DNA of 64,000 nt, taken from Sipunculus nudus (taxonomy: Eukaryota > Annelida > Sipuncula > Golfingiida > Sipunculidae). The stretch lies in NCBI GenBank assembly GCA_026874595.1, contig CM049318.1, positions 56,837,750 through 56,901,749 on the forward strand, in the 5' to 3' direction. The position numbers and the translations under genes were made by a program. A model generated the notes under the pieces. That model saw only the letters and a list, made by a program, of their open reading frames with translations. It was not told the DNA's origin and did not search any database. Below, piece after piece: positions 24,501-57,831 of this stretch; the first letter of the stretch is position 1; every line of letters starts with the position of its first letter.

Positions 24501-26262
24501 TAGTGGAGTTAAATGAATTTGAACAGTCATTTGGCCAAGTAAGCTTACTGACAAAGTAATCTCAGAAATGCAGAAGCTAGCATTACCAAGTATTGTGCAA
24601 ATGATGGTCACATGACTCATATTTGAAGTTGCAGATTTTGTGGTGCCACCTACATTGACCTGTTTTCTATGGGTAAAGCCTCACAATTTTAGCCTCTTTC
24701 AGCTTAAAATGTTAATGATGAAACTTTCAAGTTGAATCGTTCAATTTTTCAAAAGAACTGTCCTAGGACATGGTTCTTCCAATCATATCAGAAAAGATTA
24801 AGTTGGTCTTATGGCCATTATTATGTCTATTTCAAACTGAGGACTGCAAAACTGTTCTTCTACAAAATTATTGTTTCAATTATAACTTCTGTAACATTGC
24901 ACAAAAATTATTCTTAGGTGGCCTTTGATCAAGTTAACTTGAATGATTTTTTTCAGAATTATTGGACCTTTAACAATAAAAGGACTGCATCTTTTATCAT
25001 TCTAGATATTTTGATAACAAGTTTTTGAATATGTCAGCTTTAAAAAAAAGCATTTTAGCCAAAGTCTTTCAGTATGTGTTAACAGTTTTACCATCAGGCC
25101 AAGATTGTGTATCTTTAATAGGTTGAGAAACTGCCAACTGTTTCAGATTTGGCAACAGATCAAGAGTTCATTCAGTGCAGCCAGATATAGGTCAAGAATT
25201 CAATCAGTGCAGCCAAGCACAAGGCATGTGATCACCTAATGGGTGATATGTGAACCCCTCATGGGCACCATGTGGTCACTTCATGGGTGTCATGCCCCTC
25301 AGGGCAGGGCCCCTGCATGGGCTTATGCAATGGTGTGGCTACTATTTCAGATTTGGCAACAGGCTAGAGGTCAGTCTGGATCTATTTATAGCTCTGTCAG
25401 ACTGCCAACTGTATCAGATTAGGCAACGAGTCAAGAGTTCACTCAGTGCAGCCAGCTATGGGTCAGGAGTTTACTCAATGCAGTAGCTGCATTCTATTTA
25501 TAGCATTGGCAGACTGCATACTGCGTCAGATTTGGCACCAAAGTTCAGCCTGGATCTATTTATAGCTTTGGCAGACTGCCAACTGTGTCAGACTATGCAA
25601 CAGGTCAAGAGTTCACTCAGTGCAGCCAGGTACAGGTCAAAAGTTCACTCAGTCTAGCCAGGTGCAGGTCATGAGTTCACTCAGTGCAGTAGACTGAGCC
25701 AGCAAATTTGTCACAGTTCACTCCGGGCAACTGCCTTTCTCACCTAAGCCTGGTCAGCCCCATGCATCAGAGTCAAGGTAAGTTTGATGTATTGGCCTGA
25801 TATTTGGACCTGTCTATGTGTCTTTGATGGCTTTCTCGTTCACAAGACAGGTGTCGCCACCTACAATGACTTTTGTGCCTGCTTATTTCTACAGAGGAAT
25901 TTGATATATCAGCCTGAAATTGGGCATATATATACTTATCGAATAGCTTTGTCGTATACAAGACTGGCGGTACCCCTACAGTGTGTGTTCCTGCTTATTT
26001 TCAGGAGGGGTTTGATATATGAGTCTGAAATTGGGCATATGTATATATCTCTGATACAAGACTGGTGGTGCCAGCTACAATCATTTTTGTGTTGTATGCA
26101 GCCATGCCAGAATTTCAGCAGTGATGTTTGTGTAATTGTTTCTTATTCAAAATGTTTAGTACTTGCATTGTTCATATACATGAGAAGTAATGGTCCAGCA
26201 TTGAAGCATTATACCTGGTGTATTTCCATATGCACAGGTTCGCATTAGGCCTGTAGGCCTTG
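21503..26262 (+). mobile_element. Family A element A3, nested in B2
   Basis: Left end GTGAACCTGTGAGCTTATGC at 21505 follows CCACCTGTATTTT of B2. Right end GGTTCGCATTAGGCCTGTAG then GCCTTG ends at 26262, and the B2 unit resumes with TTTTTTACAATTTTTTTTCT. A second family A right end lies inside at 23938-23962, followed by left-half family A sequence, so A3 contains another A tail. Many short CACTCAGTGCAG and GACTGCCAACTG repeats fill 22260-22560 and 25110-25740. Confidence 0.6.
22810..23962 (+). mobile_element. Inner family C/A composite segment within A3
   Basis: A family C-like left end, TCCGCCATCGCCGCATAGG at 22810 after an A, is followed by AACTCCTCCATAACCACTGG, as in the C copy at 34925. 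The 277-bp-type units follow with GGTGGCGCCACC copies (about 23079, 23227, 23395 and 23670). It ends at a family A right end. Whether this is a separate insertion or internal rearrangement is not resolved. Confidence 0.45.
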
Positions 26263-29200
26263 TTTTTATTTTTTACAATTTTTTTTCTCTATTTTTGAGA
26301 CCTTAAAAGATGTGGTCATCTGTTAACCAGGCACAAATCGTAACTGCTGGACCTGGAATCTTTTTACTTTACATCCGGAAAGGTCCTTGAAAAGTCTCCA
26401 TGGAAACCTAGAATTAGGTCTCTGTTACCCATATTCTTCAAGCTATAGGGCTCTGAAGTACCCTCTAGAATAATGAAAAATTTGACACAAAAGCTCAAGT
26501 ATCTGAACAACTTATACATTGATTACGATGATTTTGTGCACAAATATTGATCATGGAGTGTTTCATCAGTTTCTGCAGACTGGTGGCGCCACCTGTATTT
26601 TTTCAATTTTTTACGTTTTTTTTCTCTATTTATGAGACCTTAAAAAATGTGGTCATATGTTACAGGGGACACAAATCGTAACTGCTGTACCTGGAATCTT
26701 TTTACTTTACTTCCAGAAAGGTCCTTGAAAAGTCTCCATGGAAACCGGGAATTAGGTCTCTGTTACCCATATTCTTCAAGCTATGGGGTTCCGACATACC
26801 CCCCAGAATAATTAAAAATTTGATACAAAAGCTCAAGTGTCTGAACAACTTATGCATTGATCACCATGATTCTTTACATGGATATTTGTCATGGACTGTT
26901 TCATCAGTTTCTGCAGACTGATAGTGCCACCTGTATTTTATTTATTTTTTTAGGCCTATTTTTTTCTCTATTCTTGACACCTTTAAAGATGTGGTCATCT
27001 GTTAACAGGGCACAAATCATAACCGCTGGACCTGGAATCTTCTAACAATACATCCAGAGAGGTCCATGAAAAGTCTCCATGGAAACCTGGATTTAGGTCT
27101 CTGTTACCCATATTCTTTAAGCAATGGGGCTCTGAAGTACCCCCCCCCCCGAATAATGAAAAATTTGATACAAAAGCTTAAGTATCTTAACAACTAATGC
27201 ATTGATTACCATGATTCTTTGCATGGATATTTGTCATGGAATGTTTCATTAGTTTCTGCAGACTGATGGCACCACCTGTATTTTTTTTACTATTTTTTTC
27301 TCTGTTTTTTAACCAAAGCAGGGTACATATCATAACCATTGGACCTGGAAACTTCTTACTTTAAATCCAGGGAGGTCCATGAGAAGTCTCCTTGGAAATG
27401 TGAAATTAGGTCCCTGTTACCCACATTTTTTTTTTAGCTATGGTGCTTCTAAACACCCCTCTTTGATACCAAATTAGGACACAAATCATTTATAACCATT
27501 TGGCCCAGAAATTTCTCACTTGACATCCAGAGAGTTCCACAAAAGTTCCCCCCCGAAACTGAAATTCGGTTCACTGTGACCTGTATTCCCAGAGTTTTTG
27601 GGTATGTTTTAGCACCCCAGAAATAATGCAAAAAAAAAAAAAAAACACACAAATTGCCATATTACTCAGGAAAGGCTGGATATTATCTTAATTAGTTGCC
27701 TGTGCAAGGACATATTGTCAACATGTCAGTTGGCTGAGCGTCATGACCCATGGGTCACTTGTTATTCTTTACGAATTGTTTTCTCTATTTTTGAGACCTT
27801 TAAAAATGTGAACATCTGTTAACAGGGCACAAATCGTAAAGAACGGACCAAGAATCTTCATTCTTGACACAGTGAGAGACCTATGAAAAGTCTCCATGGA
27901 AACCTGAAATAAGGTCTCTTTTACCCATATCCTTTGAGCTGTGGGGCTCCCAATTACCCCCCAGAATAATGAAAAATTTGATAAAAACAAACTGCAACAT
28001 CTCAATAACTACAACACTGATGGTCATGATTTTCAGCATACATATTGATCAAGAGGTGTTTCATCAGTTTCTGCAGACTGGTGGCGCCACCTGTATTTTT
28101 CGATTTTTTACGAATTGTTTTCTCTATTTTTGAGACCTTTAAAAATGTGAACATCTGTTAACAGGGCACAAATCGTAACAACTGGACCTAGAATCTTCAT
28201 TCTTGACACACAGGGAGACCCATAAAAAGCCTACATGGAAAAATGAAATTAGGTCTCTGTTACCCATATCCTTTGAGCTATGGCACTCCAAAGTACAGCT
28301 CAGAATAATGGAAAATTTGATACAAAAGCTGAAGTATCTGAACAACTAATGCAGAGATCACCATAATTGTTTGCATGGATATTGAACATGGAGTGTTTCA
28401 TCAGTTTCTGCAGACTGGTGGAACCACCTGTATTTGTTCAGGTTTTTCACGAATTTTTTCTCTATTTTTGAGACCTTTGAAGATATGAACATCTTTTAAC
28501 AGGGCACAGATCATAACAACTGGACCTAGAATCTTCATTCTTGACACACAGGGAGACCCATGAAAAGTCTCCATGGAAACCTGAAATTAGGTCTCTGTTA
28601 CCCATATTCTTTAAGCTGTATGGCTCCAAAATACCCCCCAGAATAATGAAAAAATTAATACAAAAACTGCAGTATGTCAATAACTACAACACTGATAGTC
28701 ATGCTTTTTGGCATACATGTTGATCATGAGGTGTTCCATCAGTTTTTGCAGACTGGGTGCGCCACCTCTATTTTTTTTCAAATTTTTACGAATTTTTTTC
28801 TCTATATTTGAGACCTTTAAGGATGCTGTCATCTGTCAACAGGGTACAAATCGTAACAACTGGACCTAGAATCTTCATTCTTGTCATGCAAGGAGGCCCA
28901 TGAAAAGTGTCTGTTGAAACCTCAAAATTAGGTCTCTGTTTCCCATATCCTTCAAGGTATAGGACTCCGAAGTATCCCTCGGAATAATGGATAATTTGAT
29001 ACAAAAGCTGAAGTATATGAACAACTAATGCAGAGATCACCATGATTCTTTGCATGGATGTTGACCATTAAGTGTTTTTATTAGTTTCTGCAGACTGGTG
29101 GAGCCACATATATTTTTTTTTAAGTTTACGCATTTTTTTCTCTATTTTTGATATACCTATAAATACAGACACAATCTTGGCCCGTGGTTATTCTTTGTGA

Positions 29201-30750
29201 TGCTTCAGTTGAATGGGTATATACTACCATTCAGATGATAAAATTTCCTTTTGCGAATCTCTTCCTAGTCAGCTGAGGGTCATGACCCATGGGTCACTTG
29301 TTTTATTTTTGTTTTGTTTTGCTTAATAACATATAATTCAAAACGGCAAATATTGCAGATGCCCGATATGGTTAAAATGTGCTTAAATTGTGTTATTATT
29401 TGTAAACTATTATATGGAAATTTTTATGACCATGTAACCTCAACGACATAAAAAAGAGCTACTCTCTTGGATCCTGATGTCGTTATACATGGACCGATGG
29501 GAAAATACAACCCAAATCATTCTTTTTTAAAAGAGTCACTTTTTTAGGATTTACTTAATTGTGATTTTTAATCTGCAGCACTTTTTTATCCCCTCTTTCC
29601 TCTGTAAAATTTCCGAGATGCGCTATTTATAAAAAGAATGCAATATTTCGCAATTTTTTGTATGAGTGCAAATGTCCAGCGTGTCAGCATATTGAAAACG
29701 CCCATTTCTTCATGCGGGAATGTGCACCATGCATGTTAAGGAATTTATTATTTATAAGTTATATAGGTAGTTATATATTCAAATATGTAATATGCAAAGC
29801 ACATCTAGGTTCAGTCAGTGATGAAAAGGGTAATTGTCGTCTAAGATTTTTTTTCACTCTTTATTTCCATGAAGGCTACTCCTTTTCCGGAGCACATGCT
29901 CTTTTCGAACATTTGCCTTTTGCGGGCCTGTAGTACCGACTGATATGCAGAATGACTGATAAAACGTATGCACAATTGAAGTTCCACTCTGTCTAACATT
30001 TTTCTTCTATTTTTCGACTATTTTCCTAACTTTTCCAGATTTCAATTGCTACTTTTGTCCTACTCTTTCGTGTGTGCATACGAGAACCTGAATTGTTTGC
30101 CTTCTTACGGTTTTACCAAATTTCCTAAGGTATCGTTCTTTTTTAAAGACTTCAGATATCAATATATTTACGAAACGGGATGATATCCGAAGAAACACCC
30201 AATTAAAACTCGAAAATATATACAAATATGAAATCTGTAATTTAATTTGTCGGCAGACTCAAAATGCATTTGGGTGATTCATTACAAACACTTTATAGTT
30301 TTAAGATCACGTACCTTAAACACGCCCAGGTTTATAAACATTGTACTTGTGTACGTACGTGTCGATACAGTCCTTTTTAAACTTGTGTGCGTACATATGC
30401 ATGCGTATGTATGCTTGAGTGGGAAAAAATTGCTCAAAGTTGTAACTGGGTTAGAAAATATATGGCCATCAGTGCAGATGAGGCCTTTGTGCGTGTAAAC
30501 GCGTTCACGTGATCTAAGGCTTTGCCGGCAAAATTGAAGGCGCGAGTCAGCATATGCAATTACCTGGGGGGAACACCCATCTGATGGGCGTGAGCTCTCT
30601 GTCTTGCAAGAAATTTCTGCCAGTTCAATCATGCATATACACACACGCGTGTCGAAGAATCTTTTACGCATAGACCGCGTATATACATACGACATTAAGC
30701 TCTACGCCAAGAGCATACTAGTATATTTGGGGTGGTTATTTTATCTTTAT

Positions 30751-30954
30751 CAGGGGCGGATCCAGGATTTAGGAAAAGGAGGGGTCCATCCCATAAGGAA
30801 TAATGACAATACCTAAAAAAAATCCCCAGGTCCGAAAAGAATAGGGGGGATGAGGTGGAATAGGTCTAGGCCGCAAAAATTTGTCAGAACCCTTACTGAA
30901 AGGGGGGGGGGGGGGGTCCGGACCCTCTGGACCCCTCCCCTGGATCTGCTTCTG
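30751..30954. mobile_element. MITE with CAGGGGCGGATCCAGG ends
   Basis: CAGGGGCGGATCCAGGATTT at 30751 is matched inverted by CCTGGATCTGCTTCTG ending at 30954 with three changes. The interior includes AGGAAAAGGAGGGGTCC and a poly-G run before GTCCGGACC. The word ATCTTTAT occurs just before the left end and again 5 bp beyond the right end, a possible displaced target duplication. Related copies lie at 34068-34251 and, inverted and decayed, near 54080-54205. The CAG ends suggest hAT. Confidence 0.65.
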
Positions 30955-31740
30955 TTTGTATCTTTATCTTTGTATGTTTCAGGGTGAAGGGTGCAGCAGC
31001 AAACATAAAAAAAAATAAAAAATAAATAGGTTTGATATATAAATAAATCTGTAATAAAAATGTATCATTCATTGTAAACAGGCGTTTGCAAGAAATTTGA
31101 CGAAGAAAAATAAACTGTTCATGTACGTATAATGAATGAGATATAAACCTTGGAGGTTATATACCTTTTTTATAAAATGAACTTTCCCATGTTGAAAAGT
31201 GATTTCTACTCTGTACCAGGAAGAGAGTCCACGGCACTGTTTTGAAGGGCAGATGTTATCGATGCTTTAAAGTTGTTCTGTTTTAAAGTTTTTCTTAGTA
31301 ATATATACTGCATGCAGTATATAAACATGTTAACTTGCTCTTTAATTTGTTTTGCTGCTAATTTAAATCCAGGATTGAAATTTCTACAGAGTTAAATTTC
31401 TATAATGTAATTGAAAAAAGGTGAGTTGATCTTTAATATATCCAAGATACATTCTTATTTTGGAAATGTGGGAGAGTTTGCATATAAGAAAGTCTTGTTT
31501 CATAAAAACACATTCGAGTTGGAAAGCTGAGCTATATTTTTTTCTCTTTTTTTTAAATAAAACTTATAAAAATTAAATGGTTTAATATCTGCTTAATGTA
31601 TAGTTATTCTCGCCGTGACTTTTTTTTAAACATATAAATTGTTCCAAGCCTGGTTGAGTCTGTCGGCGTTGGCATTAAAGTTGACAAAGCCGTGGTGAGT
31701 GTCAGAAGTTCTATATTTTCTGTTACACCTGGACTTTGAG

Positions 31741-31803
31741 AAGGCCGAGTACAACCGCGGCCGCGCCGTCTCTGGCAAGATCAAGAACAGAATTGGTGCT
31801 CAA
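31741..31803 (+). other. GC-rich exon-like block with strong donor (unassigned)
   Basis: The 63 bases between an acceptor-like TTTGAG and a consensus donor GTAAGT (31804) are far richer in CpG than their surroundings and are open in one frame as KAEYNRGRAVSGKIKNRIGA plus Q. I do not recognise the peptide. It could be an untranslated first exon of ALDH9A1, an exon of an otherwise unseen gene, or a fragment of a broken gene. The upstream SLVESVGVGIKVDKAV frame (about 31650-31694, donor-like GTGAGT at 31695) is in a different register. Confidence 0.3.
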
Positions 31804-34067
31804 GTAAGTTTCTACTGTTCAAAGTATGTGTAAATTCATGTTATGATATGGCAAATACAGGTCGCTTTAAGGTTTTCATGCATTTCAGGACATATGCAGG
31901 GATGAAGTTGGCGCAGGTTCAGAAGAAGTCTGGGTTTCACATTTTAACCGAACTTGTGAACTTCTGCTCTCTCTGCAAACTTATACCATTCACTGTTTCG
32001 GGAAGAATTTTTATTCTGAGTTGAATGGGGCAAAGGGCGATGAACTCAGAACACATTAAGAGAGAGACCCACAAGGCCACAGAGAGATTTTCTTTTGTAA
32101 TTAATTGAAATGAGAATGGTGTTCTGTTTTAAGATTGTGCCAGGTCTTCTCAGCAGTTTAAAAATATTAAATGCCATTTTGCAACCAGTGGCCTTTCAAC
32201 TTCTGCACGTATGAAATTAGCATCATATCGACTCTCTGGCATTACGACAAATTTACTGGCGCCAGTGCGTCTTTACATCTAGGTCTGAGGAACGCATTAT
32301 AAGGCATTTTTTGTGTACTTTCTAATATTACCAAACATGTGCGAGAAAGGTTCTGTTTTAACTCAGCACATTGGTAAACCCCTCTGCATTTTTGTTGAAT
32401 TTATGACCGCATGAACACAAGCATGGCTTGCATGGGTTACAGGACGCAAGCAGCTTACAGGTGATACAGGAAATGACCCGTGTCCATGGAGATGGTATTT
32501 CAGTTTGGGTTATGAGCTCACATGTATACTATTGTGTAAATTCATCATTCTTAGCATAATATTAACATATTATGTAACCTGTAACCCATGCAAATTATAT
32601 TGGGGATATTGGCCTTTTACCCTAATATGAATGCAACCTGATGCAAGACCACTGCGATACATTCCTCAATATTACTTGTATCACAACTCAAGCAGGCTTA
32701 CCAGCCCAATTATCCGATTGCCTAGTGAGTCTGGTTGTCACTGCTAGTATGAAATCAACTACCTTCAGTTCCATGATTTTGGGGTTTACAACATGGATGT
32801 ATTGACTATATTAACTAATGGTAGAATAAACAAGCTCATACATCTGTCACAAAGGTGTTATAAGAACCGGTCTAAGCTGGGATTACCTTCAGGATTAGAC
32901 CCAGTTTTGGCTGTGTTTTAAACACAGAACCACAGGTATCTGCATTCATTGAAAACATTTTTTTAGTAGATGGGAACGCAAGCACTGTAAGACAATGGTA
33001 AACCAGAGTGATTGTTTCAGCCAGAGTGTGCAGTGCATGTGTTACATCATCTTCCTGACCCATCCAGCTGAAATGTGATACATGCACCAGGCCCAGCTGA
33101 AACAATCCAGTGTGTAACCCTGGTAATAACCTGTGTAACCTGTGGTCTTGTGTGGCCAGTGGTCCAGTTACAAGGACACTCACAGCAGTGATGATATTAC
33201 ACTTGCACTGCACACCGCTGGTTGAAACAATTGCCCCGGTTCACCACACTCAAGATAAGATGTACTTAAACAGGGTGCATTGTCAGAAGATGCATATGTT
33301 CTCATCCGCTAGTTAAAATGAAGCTAGTGGCCAGTGGCTCTGTGTTTACAACAACTTGGTCTCACTGCAGGATTACCTACAGTTCATTAATATTTAGCCA
33401 GAAATTCTACAAAAAAGTGGGTGCACTGCTTGCTTTAATTTATATCTTGTACTCTTATTAGGTTTATGTGTTATATAGTGGTACAGACAGGACTATAGAC
33501 CAGCCCAGGTCGACCACCGTAACAGTCTGGTCCTGGTCCGTTTCAGCTGTCAGGGGTCCAGGCTGTCTTGTACTAAGAGTGGACTGGTTCCACTGATTAC
33601 CAGGCTGGTCCATTTATTAAAAAATAATAAAAACTTATTCAAAATTTAAATATAAAATAGGATTAGACAACACAAAAATAAAATGATACAAGCAGACAAA
33701 ACAATCATTATTATAAAATAAAGCAGCTGACCAAATTAACTCCTTTTATAGACCTTGAAATTCTATGCTAAAACTAGCTAGAACATCTTGCTTTAAAAAA
33801 ACATTTCTGCCAGTGGATTCAGTACATTTATTGTGGTTAAGGAGGCTTTACTATTAAGCTTTTCACAAACACAAGCACAATGTTCAAAAACAGGGTTGCA
33901 GTTTGAAACTTGAACAAACATTTCACATGAAAGAAAAACAACAACCGCACAAACCATTAAGTTTGAGAAGGGGCAGAATATGAATAAGTTGTGGAGTATT
34001 TTGTTTTGCTGGTCCAGTCCAGTACAGCCCAAAGTTGTCTACATCTATAGTGTAATAGTACATAGTG

Positions 34068-34251
34068 CAAGGATGGGTTCAGGATTTAGGAAAAGGCGTG
34101 GTCCAACCCAGGAGGACTCATAAAAAAAACTAAAAAAAATATCCCCAGGTCTGGAAGGGGGGGTCCAGGTTGTAAAATTTGGTCTGATAACCTTTAAAAA
34201 AGGTTTCATCAACAGAAAAAGGGAGGTCTGGAGCCCCTGGATCCACTTCTG
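34068..34251. mobile_element. MITE, relative of the 30751-30954 element
   Basis: It starts CAAGGATGGGTTCAGGATTT and ends CTGGATCCACTTCTG, with AGGAAAAGG and GTCCAACCC inside. TAGTG lies just before the left end and again after the right end. It lies immediately upstream of the first ALDH9A1 coding exon. Confidence 0.6.
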
Positions 34252-34289
34252 TAGTGCCTTAATGATTTAATATAATTTCAGCCCCAGCC

Positions 34290-54502
<20,213 letters not shown>

Positions 54503-54937
54503 TGGTTAAAATTAGGGAATCAACTGAGTAGCTATGATTACACGGGTATTTTTCAAGAATCTAATTATTGCAACTTTTTCTTAGAAACCCTGGATTCAAA
54601 ATTACATGGAGATGAAAATTTTATTCTAGACTGAAATCACATTTGGCATTGATCTGCTAATTAAAATTATAATTGAAATAATATTAAATATTCTGTTATG
54701 TATTTTATAATATTTCACTTTCTTTATAAAAATTTGTCATATATATATTATAATATTAACTCTGAGCAATTAACCAAAAATATATGTTTGTGAAAGTATG
54801 GACTAGTTGGCATGTAATGGCAACAGAATTCTGATGTTCATATTAGGCATTGTTGTTATGAATGTTAAGAAAAGCTGTCTCTTACTGTCTCTTACTGAGA
54901 TTGTATCAAGTATAAAAATTAATGATTCTGAAATAAA
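54503..54937 (+). other. Candidate ALDH9A1 3' untranslated region with AATAAA
   Basis: AATAAA at 54932-54937 is followed by AT-rich sequence and then a T-rich tract at about 54953. It is a reasonable polyadenylation signal 430 bp after the stop, but others may be used. Confidence 0.4.
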
Positions 54938-56182
54938 AAAAATAATCTAGACTTTTATTTCAGAAATAGATTGTTAATTAATGTTTAGTGTTAGATTAAG
55001 TGAAACATTTTATTTGACCATTTTATGCAGTAGCCTGGATAAATGTATATATATCCTGCACAGGTATCTGTGATTTTTTTTTTTGCACTTTGTATGTATC
55101 AGGATGAACTGGTGATTTTAGACCTTAGCCTCGGTAGCTGCATTTGTGCTACTGCAGCACTTTGGATGAGAGTTTAGAAATTTCATGTACAGTTAAACCG
55201 TGAAATTAGGACCACCGCTGGGACCTTGATAAAGTGGTCAGTGTTTGGGGTGGTTGCCAAACCGAGGTGGTCATTAAGCATGGTTTTACTGTACCTTACA
55301 AACAAAATAAATTATCATACCTCCGTGAGAAAGTTTTTCCAGATTGGTTGGTTTGTCTGTAAGCAGCAAAAATTGAACAGATTTTCGTGATGTTTTGAGG
55401 AGGGTTAGGGTAACAAACAAGGAACAATCCATCAAATTTTCTAAGTTGTCTGGATCACCTTAATTTATTCTTAATTCAAAGGATAATATACCATTGTGAC
55501 ACAAGGCGATTCCTTTGTCACTGGGTAGAGGGTTCTCCATTCATAGGTATTAGGGTCAGCATTTGTTCAGCAATTGACCAGTTGAACCTGTGTAAGTGAT
55601 GCATGACACTGCACACAATACATGGCAGCTTGATTAGGGGATCCTGAAGGGAGTATTTAGGTAGTCATTTCATTATACAATCAGTTTTTATTATACATAT
55701 ATTTTATTTATTCAGCAAAAATCATTCCAGTGGATTGTTTACAAGCAGGGCACAGGGTTATAACTGATGACAGATTTGGTTGTGTGGTGAAAAAATATAC
55801 ATTGATAGCTTTTCTATGACATCCCATCTGAGACGGTTTGTGTTGTGTTAAGTCTGTTAACTTTAAGTGTCGCTTTAGTTAATTAACAGGGATTTTAGAC
55901 TTGAGTACTAGACAAGGAGTATCTGCCTCAGACTCAAATACGCTATACTATGGTGGCAATCTGAAGGGGCATTTAATGACACTCTATTATGTCAGTTTCT
56001 TTATGTAAGTATTTTTTTGCACATGTAGTTAATCTTCAAAGGATAATTTATTGAAGTTGTTTAATTGTTATTTAGATGCTCTTCTTGATTACTGATTTAT
56101 TAAGTCTAGTTACTTTTTATTTTTAATATTTAATGAGATCATATTTCATAGTGTTCATGTTCTGTTTATATATATATTTAAA
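54938..56182. other. Intergenic stretch, nothing recognised
   Basis: AT-rich sequence. A GGGTAGAGGGTTC motif near 55526 and CCAGTTGAACCTGTG near 55577 weakly suggest a tRNA-like SINE, but spacing and the remaining motif do not fit well. Confidence 0.4.
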
Positions 56183-57831
56183 CCCACCAAAACATAGTTT
56201 TTGCAGATGTTTTCATGCAATTTCCACCGCCACCTTGTTTGTTTCCAGAAGACTTCTTATGCTGGGTCTTTCCAAAACCCAGCATAATTATAGGGTCACA
56301 TGTAAACTGGTGACCTACAAAGAGTGGTGGCTCCACGTGCAATCCTTTCCATGCAGTTTGAACTTGAGTGTCTTACTGATAATAGCCCATGTCTCAGGAG
56401 TGGGTCAATGTATTTGTGCATGTGCATAGATCATGGATACCTCCATGTCGTATTTGAGACTGATGGCACCACCTACATTCATTTTTGCGTGGCATCCATC
56501 CATGCATTTGCCATCTGTTTGTCTTAGTGATTGGTTCAATGTATTGGGCTGATATTGTGCATTTCAATAGATCTTGGATACCTCCATCCATACCCAAGAC
56601 TGGTGGTGCCATCTGTAATCGTATTTGGGTGGCATACATCCATGCATTTGCTTTGGAAGAAAATCACTCATATCTCAGGAGTGGTTCTGAATTTGGCATG
56701 TCCATTCATCTTGGAGAGTTTTTTTGTAGACCAGACAGGTGCCGCCACCTACCTTCCCATTTTCATGGAACACATTGATGCCCTTCTCTTAGGTGTGGTA
56801 TGCAATATTGGCCTACAATTATGCATGTTCATAGATCTTGGATCCCCCCATCTCATACTCAAGACTGGTGGTGCAGTCTGCAATGGTTTTTGCTTGGCAT
56901 CTATTGGTGCATTTTCTTTGGGTAAATATGCTCAATATATTTGTCTGAAATTAGGCATGTCCATCCATCTTGAAGAGTTTTCCTGTATGCCAGACAGGTG
57001 CTGCGACCAACCTTCCCGTTTTCGTAGAATACATTGATGCCCTTTTCTCAGGATTGGTTGGCCGTATTGGGCTGATATTGTGCATGGCCATAGATCTTAG
57101 ATACCTGGTTCTCCTACTTAAGGCTGGTGGCGCCATCTGCAATTGATTTCTTTTGGTGTCCATCCGTCCGCTCATATCCAGTAGTGGTTTGGTGTCTCCG
57201 GTCTGAATTTTTTTGGGTAGATTTCTCATTCACAAGACTAGTGGGACCACCTGCAATCACGTATTTTTAGAATACGTTCATGCATTGATCCCTGGATTTG
57301 TTAATAGTATCGGCCTAAATTTTCATAAATCCACAGATTTTGTATACCTCCATCCTGTGCACAAGCCTGGTGGCACCACCTACAATCGTTTTCACATAGT
57401 GTAGATCCATCATAGACCACACAGGTGGTGCTACCTACGTTTTTGTTTTAGTAGAATATATTGCCTTTTTCTCAGGAGTGGTTTGATGTATTCACCTGAA
57501 AATTTGCATATACATATGTATCAGCCTGAAATTTGAAATTTATCCATCTCTGATAAGTGAGACACTTTTGCATCTCACATGCCACAGATTTTGAAACTGT
57601 CATGCCAGGACACAATAAATTTTTACTTTATCCTTGGCTCTGTAAATACCTGTTGTGTCTTGTCGTCTGTCAATTTATTTTTTTAGTTTTGTCCATCCGT
57701 CTGTATTGGGATACTTTGGATGCCACAAATTTGGAGTCATGTCATGTCAGGAGCATTCAATGCCTTACTTTACCTATGCCTCTCTGATTTGGCGGATACC
57801 TGTAGTCGCTTGTCGACTGCAAATTTTCTAG
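56183..57831 (+). mobile_element. Family C element downstream of ALDH9A1
   Basis: Left end CCCACCAAAACATAGTTTTT follows a host A at 56182 (the first T of the TC start has become C). Right end TTTTCTAG ends at 57831 before a host T. The hairpin AGTCG-CTTGT-CGACT lies 12 bases inside the right end. The body has diverged units with GACTGGTGGTGCCATCTG-type motifs. It is 1649 bp and non-coding. Confidence 0.68.

Larger units (their letters stand above)
21108..27761 (+). mobile_element. Family B element B2, nested in B1 and itself interrupted by A3
   Basis: A second left end AGCTCAGCTGACTGTAAGTA follows directly on GCGCCACCTGTATTTTTTT of B1, and the right end TGGCTGAGCGTCATGACCCA then TGGGTCACTTG ends at 27761. 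The sequence after it, TTACGAATTGTTTTCTCTAT, is the normal continuation of the B1 unit. Units continue on both sides of the A3 insertion (21483, 26582). Confidence 0.65.
20397..29300 (+). mobile_element. Family B element B1 (outer), interrupted by B2 and A3
   Basis: Left end AGCTCAGCTGACTGTAAGTC at 20397 forms a hairpin with the following ATCTGAGCT and is followed by GTCCGTCTGTCTG repeats. Right end CAGCTGAGGGTCATGACCCA then TGGGTCACTTG ends at 29300 before TTTT; TGACCCATGGGTCA there is a perfect palindrome. Internal units of about 344 bp each carry GGTGGCGCCACC (20741, 21085, 28080). The B2 element interrupts a unit at 21108 and the unit resumes at 27762. Confidence 0.65.
29301..34067. other. 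Intergenic region upstream of ALDH9A1
   Basis: No recognisable protein domain. CpG sites are commoner than average at 29890-30700. A short GC-rich exon-like block at 31741-31803 and a MITE at 30751-30954 are listed separately. A noncoding first ALDH9A1 exon is expected somewhere here because the first coding exon starts with an acceptor. Confidence 0.5.

Noticed and set aside
25784-26248. 154-codon plus-strand open frame
   Set aside because: It lies wholly inside family A repeat units, and parts of it reappear as broken frames in other copies.
29658-29933. 91-codon plus-strand frame with several Cys residues
   Set aside because: No recognisable domain or flanking splice signals; probably chance.
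30282-30695. 137-codon minus-strand frame
   Set aside because: No recognisable motif, and the region is not otherwise exon-like.
32872-33213. 113-codon minus-strand frame
   Set aside because: No splice sites or family motifs that I can support; composition is like the flanks.
56531-57037. 168-codon plus-strand open frame
   Set aside because: It lies in family C tandem units, with no domain and no splice context; homologous units elsewhere are interrupted.
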